Shown here in pieces: positions 34,680 to 46,099 of a stretch of 64,000 nucleotides of DNA. Source of the DNA: Cristatella mucedo (Eukaryota; Bryozoa; Phylactolaemata; Cristatellidae); NCBI GenBank assembly GCA_009760855.2, contig WPIO01000088.1:172501-236500 (forward strand), written 5' to 3'. The position numbers were made by a program, and so were the translations under genes. Numbering within the stretch: position 1 is the stretch's first letter; every line of letters starts with the position of its first letter. Under the pieces are notes generated by a model. The model did no database searches, was not told the DNA's origin, and saw only the letters and a program-made list of their open reading frames with translations.

Positions 34680-35800
34680 CTGCGGAGCGCAGCGGCGAGC
34701 GTTTCTTGGTGGTGGAGACCACCTGTACTCGCGCCTCTCGGCCCAGAGCACAGAGCAGCACAGCGACACAGCGGTCAGCGACGAGGTGACAGTAGCCTGC
34801 GACAAGGCGCAGGCTACTCGCGGTGAGAGCGACGTCTCGGCTACGAAGCGCAGCAGCGCGTCTCTTAGCGGTGGAGAGCACCGGCACGAGCGTCTCGGTG
34901 CACAGCGCAGAACAGCTCAGATCGACTCGGCGGAGTGGAACCCCGAGAACGACGAGGCGCCATACTGAGGCCGAGTGCAGTTTCGCAGGGTTGGATCGGC
35001 CACGAGCGACGAGCGCATGAGATCGGCCATCGGGGCGGAAGTGACCCGCGGGAGCCGCCTGACGACAGTGCGGCTCGCGGTGTCCCAGCTTTGCCTAGAG
35101 GTGGGCAGCATCTGCGACCGGCTGCTCGCGAGAGGCAGCGCTGACGCATGCCTCCTGAGTACGAGTGGCTATCGCGCAGACAGCACCCCCCTCCCCATTC
35201 AAGCTGGTCGGAACCCATTCAGTGTTGACATTAATAAGCTAACAGGGTCCGAAGGACATAGCGCGGGACAGCTCGCTAACTTATGCTTTGCGGCCACCGC
35301 CTGAGCAGGCAGCAGCAGAAGATGAGAGCGCGGCGGGAGCCGATGGCTGGCTACACGACTTTACAGTGGTGATGGCCGCCCCATCACCAGCAGCAAGGCT
35401 GGTGGACTAAGAAATCTATTTTCTGTGGGATGTTGTGGGATGTTGTGCGCGTCTGCGGCTGCTGCTGCTGTAATTAGCGAAGCGCCTTGACACTGATGCA
35501 CATGCCTCACCTGTGGCCAATAGTTAAGCCGGTGACGCAGAAAGCGGCACCGCATCTCTCGTCGCCTGCTGCGATTCACCGACGAGCTCTCGCATATGTA
35601 GACAGGCAACGAGAGTGATAAAGGGAGAGTCTCGTTCACCGCTCACGCTCGCTCGCCGTATCTCCGTGAGACTTCCGCAAGGGCAGCCGTCGCCGCCGGA
35701 GCCACTGTTTTACAACAAAACTGGACTCGATCTCATCGTTAATGGCGACGGTGCCGCTTTCAGAGCATTAAAACCGCCATCAGTTCCAACTGCCATCGAT
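34680..35800. other. GC-rich degenerate repeats, no gene identified
   Basis: Related segments of about 80 bp (GCGGCGAGCGTTTCTTGGTG / GCGCGTCTCTTAGCGGTGGA) flank the GA array. A small hairpin AGTAGCCTGCG..CGCAGGCTACT lies at about 34790-34817. Confidence 0.45.
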
Positions 35801-36229
35801 TAATTTAAATTACTCTGTACCGCAGACAAATAGATTAAGGTAGCAATGGGTGGCTAGAGGAGTTTACGAGATTAAACATCAGTGGATCTTCAGTATATTC
35901 GATACTAGGCAACTGTGCAGTCTTTGGAAACGTAAAAGCTGACGAAAAATTGATTCAAAAAATGATACGTAGAAAAAGCTCAGAAATATAGCGGCAATCG
36001 TACTGTAGAAATAAGAGCACCGTTAATTTTTTGGAAAACCTTTTGAAACGATAGTCGCAAAGTTACTTGAAATAAAATTTAAAAGAATCACAATGAGCGT
36101 TCTTGATTGGCTCCTCTAAAGATGAATGTTGTCGCTACAGTCCCGATGGTATGATTAACGATTGAGAGTCGAAGAAACTTGTAGAAATAAAATGCCTATG
36201 GTTCAGACGCGCTTAATTCAAGATGAGAT

Positions 36230-37340
36230 CCTTCCCAGGATACGAAGCGCAATGTCTGCTAGAATTATACGTATTAGAAAGGGAAGAATGTTGCTTATTC
36301 TGCGAATAATAAATCTGCATTCCCGGTTTAAATTGCATTAATAAATCCAAAGATTATATCGCTGCATGTGAAGTTAGAATACTCACGGAAGAAGGCATTG
36401 ACATGCCAATCAATAAATCCTTATTGTTACACCTTCTAAAGGATGCGAGGCATTACGATTTCGAGTTTAGTCTAATTTCTGAACATGGCAGATTCAATAA
36501 CAAGAAAAGGAAAGGATACGAAATTAACTTTTACGTTTAAAAATTTACGTACAAACAGTCCGACAACCCGATGAAGATAGATTTATGAGATAGGTTCCAC
36601 TAGTCACAGAAGTAGTAAATAAAGTTAAAGTTGAAATTTATAATATAGAATGCTCAGGAAATGACACTATTTTGCTAGCGTTTGCGGAATGAGTTATACA
36701 GAATTGGATATGACTGGCAATAAAGTTGCAACCGTTTAGGATCCAGCCAATCCTGAAGATGCTGTGAATAAAATTTAAGCGGATAAGAACTTTCCAAGAT
36801 TATCAATAACGACTACCGCATCCACGATCAATTTCTCGGGTAAAAGATTGACTAACGTTGGCGCTACTGTTAATTCTAAAGATTTGGTTTTTAAAAGCCA
36901 ACTGGATTTCAAAGTTAATAAAGCTGGCGGATACGATGACCGGAGATTTGAAAGTAGGACGATTCATTATAACTTATACTTATTGCAATGCGACTTCTAC
37001 TAATCCTTCAGTTCTAGATGATAAATTTTGCGTTAACTGTGGAGCTATGAAACGAGATATAATTCTAAAGTCTATCCCCGTAGGGTATGGCCTAAACAGG
37101 GAAATAATAAGAAAACCAATGTGATAAATCCCACCAATCTAAATGATGCGGTTAAAAAATCCTATGCTGACACAGCTAACGGCAGGGGAGTTAGCGAACT
37201 AGTAGTGTCTTCATTACGTGGAACTATGATGCATCGATCGGTGAAAATAGGTAAAACACCTTTCTCTGGCAGCTACACCTGGACGACCAATAATAAACCT
37301 CCAGTAATAATCGTTTCTTTAACGTGTAGTTGGTGGTAAT
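36230..37340 (+). pseudogene. Decayed fibre-like protein gene in AT-rich island
   Basis: Short plus-strand frames broken by stops and frame changes carry recurring motifs: DMTGNKVATV with DPANPEDAVNKI (about 36700-36780), FSGKRLTNVGATVNSKD (about 36830-36885), TMTGDLKVG (about 36930-36955) and INPTNLNDAVKKSYAD (about 37123-37170). Repeats of the type (M)xGNKITNL..DPxxxxDAVxKxYVD are known from phage tail fibres and from virus-like fibre or attachment proteins found in some invertebrate genomes. An upstream frame (about 36360-36535) is unrecognised. Several stops show the gene is dead. Assignment to a particular element type is not possible from these motifs. Confidence 0.5.
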
Positions 37341-37499
37341 AACTGCGGACATTTATCTAAAAACTTGAATGTCCCATTACCAGCAGGTGACATCAGGATA
37401 ATTAATGTTAATGTAGGATGGAGATATCAAGCCAAGTTGACTAGAATTCCAGTTAAATTTTAAAGTCGTTAGTAGTACTGGAAACACAAATGTCAGCCT

Positions 37500-37960
37500 C
37501 CCAATCATTTATATTTTTCCACGATTTCAGTAGGTGAAATACTAGAAATGATTGCTCACGAAACTTTCTGCTGTTCCTTTTATATCTAGTAGCGTTTAAG
37601 CTCATGGTCATCGCTTCGCCTATCCTGTAAAACAGATCTGAACATGTGTATTTGATGAAGGAAGTGCATTCGCAATTAGTTAAGAATATTTTTCTAGATT
37701 AGAAATGCTTCCATCCCCTACCGACGAATGCATGCTTTCACATTCCTTTTTATCTTTAAAAATGTTAGATACGTATGCGAATAAGTCTTGCAAAATAATC
37801 CGTTGCATTTCATGCACACCTAACCATCACATGCAAAGTCAGTTTCGTTCTCATCCTTATCGCAGTATGCGCACATAAACTTGCAATTTATCTTAGGATT
37901 GAAGGTTGACATCTGATGCAAATTAATTCTGGGGTTTTAGCGTTAAATAATTTGCAAATT
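37500..37960 (-). pseudogene. Decayed cysteine-rich (zinc-finger-like) protein gene
   Basis: A minus-strand frame reads CKFMCAYCDKDENETDFACD, then a stop, then VCMKCNGLFC. This gives paired C-x2-C motifs as in treble-clef or RING-like zinc fingers. A frame change follows, with further coding-like sequence (YVSNIFKDKKECESMH). It is convergent with the fibre-like remnant. The family is unknown. Confidence 0.4.
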
Positions 37961-38044
37961 TTAAAAAGAGATTTTCACTCCACTTATTCGATTTGCAAAT
38001 ATCAGCCATATATTAAATAGAAGGAATGTCTTTCAAAACACTAA

Positions 38045-38209
38045 ATGAAAGACAGGAGGGTGGATAATATGATGGGAATACAGCCACCAGTCAGGTATTC
38101 AAGAGTAGACCAAGAAATATTCCTAGCGGTTTCTTTTATCTCTGACCTCACCAAACGATCAGCATCAAGTGGATCTACTCACCTACCCTACGATAAAGGA
38201 TACAAGTGA
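38045..38209 (+). pseudogene. Short open frame in AT-rich island, unrecognised
   Basis: 54 codons starting MKDRRVDNMMGIQPPVRYSR. No known family. It runs into a 54-bp tandem duplication (about 38190-38300) encoding Asp/Lys-rich sequence. Treated as a remnant because all its neighbours are broken. Confidence 0.3.
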
Positions 38210-38375
38210 TGATAAAGATAAACAGAGGATAATGATAAAGATAAAAGATACAAGTGATGATAAAGATAAACAGAGGATAATGATAAAGATAAAAGATACA
38301 AGCTATGCTTTGTGTTTTATAGATGTGGCTGCGAGAACATATAAAGACGGAGACGAGATGCGAGTAAAGCTATAA

Positions 38376-38663
38376 GAAGCACTCAAAAAGGAAACTCAAA
38401 GGGCCAAGGGTAATTACCGTAGATCCTGGAGTCGGAATTTAAGGGAGAATTCAGAAAAAGAAATGGAAAAGCATAATGTGATGGTTAGAGAAGCTGTAAT
38501 TAAGAAGACTGCTGCGATGGTTGAGAGGAGGATGAATAGAACTGCTGCAGAGAGGCTATTCGTGCATCAATACGAAAGGGAGTTGATAAAAGTGATTAGA
38601 TGGCGAGCGAAACTGAGTGGATTAAGAACCTGCAACGAAAGGAACAGATTACTTGAGCAATAA
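38376..38663 (+). pseudogene. Basic helical open frame in AT-rich island, unrecognised
   Basis: About 95 codons open without an early ATG (first ATG 38463). Lys/Arg/Glu-rich, probably helical, containing MVREAVIKKTAAMVERRMNR. No family recognised. Confidence 0.3.
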
Positions 38664-39537
38664 CGAAACTGCGATGATTTGCTATCAGAAACCGGCAGCA
38701 GATGTGATACAAGTTTTTTATCAAAGTTCAAAGTAAAGATAATCAAACCAGAATACACAGCTGAAAAACCGTCAGAGCCACGAACTAGCGTCAGATGCTG
38801 GTTAGAGAAGACAAGAAGAGGAACAAGAGCGCAATTATGTGTAAATACGTATTAACATACATAATTATATGGAAATACTTTTCGCCCGCATATGTCCGTC
38901 TTTACAGACGGCGTGCGGGTGCACAGTAGACGTATACAGGATATGAAGCACCGGTTACAACGGAAACGCATTCCACATTCAGGTTCTTGCTCTGACCGCC
39001 TGAATATACTCGAGAGAGACTACGAACGTCAGCCATTTTTTTTTATTTTGGCCATGGGCTGTGCATGACGAAGCCCGGAGTTTGGCTTGGTCGGCTGGAC
39101 TAACGAGGAGCCACGTGAGACGTTTGAGACGGATTCTCCTTCTGCTGAGTCTGCAGCAGACTTGGCTCCTCCACCCCCCCCCCCAAATGTGCGTATTATG
39201 ACGTAGTCGCCCATGTCTGTGGGAAATCTGTATAAAATATGTAGGGAAAGTCGACTGCGTTAACGCAGCTTTTACACAGAAAAATGTTTCAAAACCTAAG
39301 CTGCGGTTGGCTTCTAAGACGTAGCCAACCGACTTTATCTCACGCCATACTGAGGTGAGAATTTTTTCAGCGACTCGGACGTAAACCTGTCCCTTTATTT
39401 ATATATATGTATATATATATATATAGTTACATATAGTTCGCATTTACATTATATATATCCGGTTTGTATGTGTATAATATCAATAGCCTGACTCCAGTCA
39501 CATCGAGGCTCCTATCGTCGTCTGCCGCGCGCGTCGC

Positions 39538-42500
39538 TCAGACAACGATAATTTCCGAGGGCGAATGCAGTCGCGGCGGCGAATGCCGTCTCGCGGGCAG
39601 CGGAGTCCGGCTCACGGACTGCCCCAGCGACACCATCTCGATTTCTCCTTCGCTGTAGTGACCGGACCTCTGCACGCTCGCTGCAACGACGCGAGGTCAA
39701 AATCGCCGCACATCAGCTCCAGCCAGCCAGCCAGCCACCGCCGAAAAAATCGCTCGCTTGGGCGGGCGCGCGTGCTGCCGGCGGTCGGCGCTGCGGCGCT
39801 CGAAAGCACCTGCGTATCGCCGCTGCGGCGGCAGCTGCGCGGGCGGCGCGCACAGCGGCGGCCACTCACGCATCTGCTCCTCGATCCGGTAACGGCGCAC
39901 CTTGGGGAGCATCAAGCAGCCGATGACCATAACGATGCACAGCGTCAGGATGGCAACGAGGACGCCGGCTACAATGCGATTTGGCCGCACTGTGGCTCGC
40001 CTCGCACTTCCGGTCGCAGCCGCGGCGCCGCCTGCCTGCCGAAAGCGCTCGAAGCACCCGCGTATTCTAGGGCGGGCCCCGATAGGAGCGCTACGTTGCG
40101 TCAGAAAAGGGTTGTGCGGGTATATAAGGCCGTCAATCGCCATGGGCGTTTGCTTCCGCAGCAGCAGCAGCGGCACCTATCGCCGCCGCAGCGGGCAGGT
40201 GTCGTCGCTATTAGGCTCCCCTGAGCTACGTCTCATTGGGGATATTTTCAGTTATTCAAAAAATGGTCGCGTCCATACAGAGTTACGTTGGAGGCGGTCG
40301 GAGCGACGCCTACAGGGCGACGCGCTGCCCCACTTACTCGCTATCCTCCACGGCCGAGCTGACTCGACTGCAACGACAAACGACGACGCGCAATTGATAT
40401 CATCGCGAAGTACGAGCGCCCGCCAGCACCGACGTCATCAGCAGAGCAGTAGCGGCGGCCACAGCGCGCCCGGTGCTGTTGACGGCGATGGCGCAGTAGC
40501 GGCTGCCGCGGTGCCGAGGCGAGGCTGCAAGCGCTCCTGGCGGCATGCCACCGCCTACGTCTCGGCGCTGAACACTATATATGTAGTCGGCGCAGCCGTG
40601 ACGGCGCGAAGTCTTCGCTCGCACCAGAGCCCTCTTCCCCGCCTCGAAGGAGTGAGCGGGCACTAGCTGGCGCGCCCGCCCGCTCGCTCGCTCGCTCTTT
40701 CCCACGGCAGCCGCCCAAGCAGCTTGAGGTCATGGTCGCTAGCGCGAAAGCGCTACGATCGCTCACCACTGTCGTGGACGCCAGCGTCCGGTCCGACGGT
40801 AGCCGCCACCTCGGTATCGGCGAAGCGTGCTGACATGGCATCAGCAGAGGCGAAAGCACCCACGATCGTCGTGGCATTGAGCGAGCCGGTGACGGCGAGG
40901 CTCTCCTCCGACCTTAAACGGAAGCACGACGGTCGGAGTGCGCGTGTGCAAAAAAAAGCGTTTCGGCGGAGGCAGCACCGCGTGTTCGCGGGCCGCTAGT
41001 CGCCGCCGCTGGTGGCTGCTCGGCGATTCGCTTTCAAAGCAATGTATGTGAGCCGGCCTCGCTTACCTCGCCGCGTCGCTCAGCAACGTTGTGCTGCCAC
41101 CAGCATCGGCGTCGCCGACGGTACCGACCGCAGTGGCGTCGCCGACGGTACCGACCGCAGTGGCGTCGCCGACGGTACCGACCAGTGGCGACCGCAGTGG
41201 CGTCGTCGCCGACGGTACCGACCGCAGTGGCGTCGCCGACGGTACCGACCGCAGTGGCGTCGCCGACGGTACCGACCGCAGTGGCGTCGCCGACGGTACC
41301 GACCGCAGTGGCGTCGCCGACGGTACCGACCGCAGTGGCGTCGCCGACGGTACCGACCGCAGTGGCGTCGCCGACGGTACCGACCGCAGTGGCGTCGCCG
41401 ACGGTACCGACCGCAGTGGCGTCGCCGACGGTACCGACCGCAGTGGTCGGCGTACCGCCGACGGTACCGGTACCGACCGCAGTGGCGTCGCCGACGGTAC
41501 CGACCGCAGTGGCGTCGCCGACGGTACCGACCAGTGGCGTCGCAGTGGCGTCGCCGACGGTACCGACCGCAGTGGTGGCGTCGCCGACGGTACCGACCGC
41601 AGTGGCGTCGCCGACGGTACCGACCGCAGTGGCGTCGCCGACGGTACCGACCGCAGTGGCGTCGCCCACGGTACCGACCGCAGTGGCGTCGCCGACGGTA
41701 CCGACCGCAGTGGCGTCGCCGACGGTACCGACCGCAGTGGCGTCGCCGACGGTACCGACCGCAGTGGCGTCGCCGACGGTACCGACCGCAGTGGCGTCGC
41801 CGACGGTACCGACCGCAGTGGCGTCGCCGACGGTACCGACCGCAGTGGCGTCGCCGACGGTACCGACCGCAGTGGCGTCGCCGACGGTACCGACCGCAGT
41901 GGCGTCGCCGACGGTACCGACCGCAGTGGCGTCGCCGACGGTACCGACCGCAGTGGCGTCGCCGACGGTACCGACCGCAGTGGCGTCGCCGACGGTACCG
42001 ACCGCAGTGACGTCGGCCGGCAGGTCGACGCCGACGGTACCGACCGCAGTGACGTCGGCCGGCAGGTCGACGCCGACCGTACCGACCGCAGTGACGTCGG
42101 CCGGCAGGTCGACGCCGACCGTACCGACCGCAGTGACGTCGGCCGGCAGGTCGACGCCGACCGTAGTGGCGTCGGCCGCGTAACCGGAACCGACCACGGT
42201 ACTGCCCGCGATCGCCGTAGCGCCATTTTCGGGCTGTCCAGGCGCCGTACCGAGCGAAGCGACTGTCGCATCGCGGACGGCGGTCGCAGGAGGCGTGCTC
42301 GACGGGCCCCTTGCGTCGGAGCCCGCGCCGCCACCGCCGAGCTGACGTCCGATTCTATCGACAACGGTGGCTCTGCCGCCATCCGCGGGGGAAACGGCGG
42401 CGGCCTGAACGGCAGAGACCGCCGACCAAGACGCCGTCCTCACGTACGCTCGGCCCACCGCAGCGGCGGCGCGTCCTGCCGCCGCCGGCCCCGCGGGTGC

Positions 42501-43592
42501 GCCAGCTGCAACGCAGCGAGCTCGACTCAGCTGTCGACCTCCAGTCAGCCGTTCGGGCGCCGCAGCGGCGCGCCGCCGTCTGCCGCTAAGTAAGCGAGGC
42601 AACTCGACCCAACGTGGCGCTCTCAGTGTAATAAACTCAGTATAATAAAATGCAGTATGCCGGTAAGTAAATGAGGCACGGCGCTCTCGGCATCGCGGGG
42701 CGTCGCCCAGCAATCCCGCGCGCCGCCAGAGGTCGCCGCGACGCGAGCGTCGCCACTCACCGTCCCGTAAGAGGCACTCGCCATCGGCGTTCGGCCTGTA
42801 GTACTGGCTCTTGCAGTTGCAGCGAGCGTCCCTAGCGAGGACGCACGGCGATGCGAGAATCTCACGCGTGCCGCAAACGGTGCATGCCTTGCAGGCGGCG
42901 TCCCGGTTGTAAGCGTCGTTGTAGGTTTCTCCCTCGGAGCAGCGGTTGCACAGCGTGCTGGTCGAATTCAAGTGCGTGCCTACGAGAGAGAAAGAGAGAG
43001 AGAGAGAGAATTTACCATTCAATTGCATTTCCCTTTACAGCAAATGTTAAGCGCCTAGTTAGTTATATAGTTTTGTTATTATTATTATCGCGCGCTCGTG
43101 AATCCACACGGGCGGTGCCGCCGTCGCAGCCAGACACGAGTTGACGCCGCGGAGTTGACACCGCGCCGTCGTCAAGTTGACACCGCGCGGAGTCGATGCC
43201 GCCGCCGCCTTTTTTCTGGCCGCACAGCACCGCTGGGGGCAGGGGGCAGCAAGGTCGTCCTCCAAGCGAGCGCTATCCTCTCGACGGACGTGCGCCACGC
43301 GGCCAGAGTCTGGCGGCGTCGGCGCTCGCCGCGAGCGTTCTAACGCGAGCGCGATAGGTCGATGGCCCCGACGCGCCTTTTTGCGGGCGACCTCTTTGTG
43401 TCGATTGCCGAATCGAGCGGATTTCTCGCGCTTCGCGGGCGCAGAGCCCGAGGGTGGCGACTTACCTGGGCGGCACACCGGAAGTTTATAGTAGTCGTCG
43501 ACTGAGGACTGCTGCGACAGGGCGTTGCCTGGCAGCGAGAAGAAAATTATAAGCAGCGCGACGGCACCCGCCATCTTAGCGCGTTTAGCCAT
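39538..43592 (-). CDS. TNFRSF-like membrane receptor with minisatellite-expanded stalk (gene C)
   Basis: Proposed exons: 43592-43466 (signal peptide; MAKRAK, a hydrophobic run, then PGNALS-QQ), 42979-42761 (CRD), a stalk exon from roughly 42.4 kb to about 41.07 kb, 40031-39870 (membrane segment, core RIVAGVLVAILTLCIVMVIG) and 39680-39538 (tail ending SPSEIIVV). The signal, CRD, membrane and tail exons all use phase 1 with good sites (gtaagt, gtgagt). The CRD has CNRCSEGETY, CKACTVC, SPC and a C-x-C, typical of TNFR repeats. The stalk encodes 14-residue GVDLPADVTAVGTV units followed by about 30 nine-residue GDATAVGTV units. Both ends of the stalk exon are unresolved: the best donor (GAG/gtaagc near 41074) leaves a phase that does not match the membrane exon. 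Two small candidate exons (40829-40767, 40367-40338) may lie between. The start was chosen because a TATA box lies about 70 nt upstream; in-frame ATGs further out would sit at the expected transcription start. Confidence 0.65.
40338..40367 (-). other. Candidate 30-nt micro-exon of gene C
   Basis: A 30-nt segment between TTGCAG and a strong gtaagt donor, matched by 31336-31365 in gene B with the same length and sites. In phase 1 it encodes VESARPWRIA (gene B VEPARPWRIA). It may be a micro-exon just before the membrane segment, or a chance pair of sites kept by recent duplication. Confidence 0.3.
40767..40829 (-). other. Candidate small stalk exon of gene C
   Basis: The 63-nt counterpart of 31665-31730, bounded by ATGTCAG and GTG/gtgagc. 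It reads EVAATVGPDAGVHDSG in phase 1, compatible with the membrane exon. Confidence 0.3.
41100..42175 (-). repeat. 27-bp and 42-bp coding minisatellite in the gene C stalk
   Basis: About thirty copies of a 27-bp unit (plus-strand core GTCGCCGACGGTACCGACCG), preceded on the minus strand by four 42-bp units. In the receptor frame they read GDATAVGTV and GVDLPADVTAVGTV. Irregular units mostly change length by multiples of three; one irregular unit near 41165-41215 adds 13 nt and shifts frame. Long open frames exist on both strands simply because the units lack stops. Confidence 0.9.
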
Positions 43593-43659
43593 GAAGGTCA
43601 AGGCGGCTACCGGCGGCCTGTCCATTGGAAGCATAAGCTCAACGGATCGCCGGAGTCCC

Positions 43660-43667
43660 TATATACA
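43660..43667 (-). promoter_or_regulatory. TATA box of gene C
   Basis: TGTATATAG on the minus strand, about 70 nt upstream of the proposed ATG at 43592. The same element sits at the same place in gene B, so the promoter was duplicated with the gene. It supports 43592 as the start codon. Confidence 0.55.
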
Positions 43668-43799
43668 TTTCGAGATTCGGTGCCGACGCCGGTGACACTC
43701 GGTGACGAGGGTTTGTTGTGCGTCGACGCATTGTCGGTTTGTTGAGACGTTATAGAAAGCGCAGTTGACGCAGTACAATCCGCCGCCGAAGAGTGCGTA

Positions 43800-43975
43800 T
43801 CGCGATGGCCCTCTCGCCTAGCGATACGCCGTCGGCAATTGCGTTTGGAATCGTCCAGGTCGTGGGTTCAAGCCCTGCCGAGCTTGATCTTGTAGCGTTC
43901 ACTGCAAGGAGCGATAGCAGCCAATAGAGCCATCCCGCAGCAATAAAAATGGACCTGCTGAATCAGCCTTGATCG
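43800..43975 (+). mobile_element. tRNA-derived SINE in duplicated block (copy 2)
   Basis: Nearly identical to 32795-32970, including flanks. Confidence 0.75.
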
Positions 43976-43989
43976 TTAATAATAATGAT

Positions 43990-44345
43990 AAGACAAAAAT
44001 AATAACAATAATACACTTGATATAGTGCTCTCGGTGAACTCAACTCATTCTAGGCACTTTGCATTTACAAAAGAAAGCACGATCAAATGGTTAGTGGTAG
44101 CATGCTCAATGACAGCGAGCATAACATGGTTAGGCGTGACGTGCACAGGGTCAGCATGCAAGTATGGTTAGTGGCAGCAACACAGTGTCAGCATGCATAA
44201 GTACGCAATGGACGAATCACATTGACCCACTAAATGCTGTGATGAGTAAATGAGTTTTTAATTTTTTTTTAAATGTGGTTCAGTCAGGGGATGTCGTGAC
44301 GCAAGTCGGAAGTGAGTTCCAGGCTTTGGGAGCATACCTTTAATC
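43990..44345 (-). mobile_element. LINE family A 3' fragment (duplicated block, copy 2)
   Basis: Counterpart of 32985-33345 with a few substitutions. Confidence 0.8.
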
Positions 44346-44637
44346 ACGACAGTTCCGATCGAACGGAAAACTGCATGCAGCACGCGTAGCTCACTCGCGG
44401 CAAATGCTCCAGCGCGACACGCGGAGGAACGAGGCCGCCGCCCCCGCCAGAGGGCCTACGAGAGGATTCTAAATGTGCTTCGAGGGGGTTATGAAACTAA
44501 ATAATCTAACGAGAGTCAACAACCGGTCAGCCTTTTTGGTTTATTCTCGAATTCATCAACGGCCGAATCTCATTTTTCCTCTTGTATATTAGTTTAGCTT
44601 CTCATAGGGTGCTCTACAAATAAATAAATATATAAAG

Positions 44638-45812
44638 GTCCGGTTCTTTTCACGGTTTATACTCTCCCTCTTGCTGATGTGATTGCCAAGCTCAATCTAG
44701 GCTTTAACTTCTATGCGGATGACACTCAGTTGTACCTTTGCTTTGATCCCTCCCAGCCTTCGAGCACCTCAAATTCTCTCAACTCACTTGCTGCATGCAT
44801 TGATGACATCCGCACATGGATGGCAGCACATTTTCTAAAACTAAACGATGATAAAACTAACTTACTAGTTATGGGCAAACCCAGTGTGATTCAGAGATTG
44901 AAAAGGCTGACTCAAAATTGGCTCTGCCAGCATATCTCCAGTTGAATCAGCTCGAAATCTAGGTGTCATATTCCAAAGCGACCTCTCGTTAGACGACCAT
45001 ATCAGCTCCACAGGTCAAATCTGCCTATTCTCAGCTTCATAACATTACTAAAATATTCGGGCTTGCTTAGATAAGGATACCACGTCCAAGTTGGTCCATG
45101 CATTCGTGACATCCCGTCTCGACTTCTGCAACTCACTGCTTACTGGCCTAATAGCGTGTGCAATCAGGCGATTGCAGCTGGTGCAAGACTCCGCAGCTAG
45201 GCTTGTCTGTCGTGAGCGTCGCAGTTGCCACATCAACACCACTTCTCGCCGACCTGCACTAGCTACCAGTCAAGCAACGGATTGACTTCAAGGTTTTGTC
45301 GCTCACTTTTAGGTCTCTTCATTCTATGGCTCCAGCCTATCTCTCAGATATACTATCCCATCAGGCCAAGCATCGTCTCACCCGCTTTTCGCAATCCAAC
45401 AGTCTAGAAATACCTCGTACAAACCTTAAATCCTTTGGAGACCGTGCATTTAGTTCGTATGCTCCCAAAGCCTGGAACTCCCTCCCGACCTGAGTCAGAA
45501 CATCCCCTGACCTGACCACATTTAAAAGAAACCTAAAAACACACCTATTTAGGACAGCATTTAGTGGGTCCCTGTGATTCGTCCTTGATGTGCTTAAACG
45601 TGCTGACACTGTGCATGCTGCCACTAACCACAATTGCATGCTGACCCTGTGCATGTCACCCATAACCATACATTTTGCATGCTTTTCAAGCATGATTTTA
45701 CTTACCATCTAATTGCATTTCCCCTTGCAGCAAATGTAAAGCGCCTAAAAAGAGATTAAGTTCTCTGAGGGCGCTTTATTAAGTGCATTATTATTATTAT
45801 TATTATTATTAT
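44638..45812 (+). mobile_element. LINE family A insertion with reverse-transcriptase YADD motif
   Basis: The longest family A copy. It encodes FNFYADDTQLYLC (catalytic YADD), then FLKLNDDKTNLLVMG, SRLDFCNSLL and FGDRAFSSYAPKAWNSLPT, with frame breaks and a stop after the last motif. It ends in (ATT)n. The copy-1 block lacks it, and TATAAAG flanks it on both sides as a probable target-site duplication. Confidence 0.85.
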
Positions 45813-45875
45813 AAAGCAGCAGAGCGCATGGACGCGGCAAAAAACTTGACTGAGACAAGCAAGCAGCTCTCTCTC

Positions 45876-46035
45876 CATATATATATATTATATATATATA
45901 TACAATATATATATATATTATATATATATATACTTTTAATTATGATATAAATCAAATATATATAAACTTATAAATATGATATAAATTAAATATATATATA
46001 AACTTATAAATATGATATAAATTAAATATATATAA
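45876..46035. repeat. (AT)n-rich tract
   Basis: TATATATATA runs and three repeats of AATATGATATAAAT(C/T)AAATATAT. Absent from the copy-1 block. Confidence 0.9.
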
Positions 46036-46099
46036 ACTATGCCGTCAGCCTGATCCTTTTCGCGTTGACCTTCCCGAAGCAAGAGAGAGAACGAGAGAA

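Larger units (their letters stand above)
35800..38885. other. AT-rich island between the duplicated blocks
   Basis: Clearly lower in GC than the GC-rich blocks on both sides, without the LINE or SINE families seen elsewhere, and with broken coding remnants on both strands. It looks like one old foreign insertion, possibly a large DNA transposon or integrated virus-like element. No terminal repeats were identified. Confidence 0.5.

Noticed and set aside
34153-34968. Ser/Leu- and Arg/Glu-repeat open frames of 240-300 codons
   Set aside because: Translation of a GA/GACA microsatellite.
41012-42593. Long plus-strand open frames (over 300 to 500 codons) through 41.0-42.6 kb
   Set aside because: They are products of a stop-free 27-bp repeat read in several frames; the minus strand carries the receptor signals (signal peptide, CRD, splice sites).
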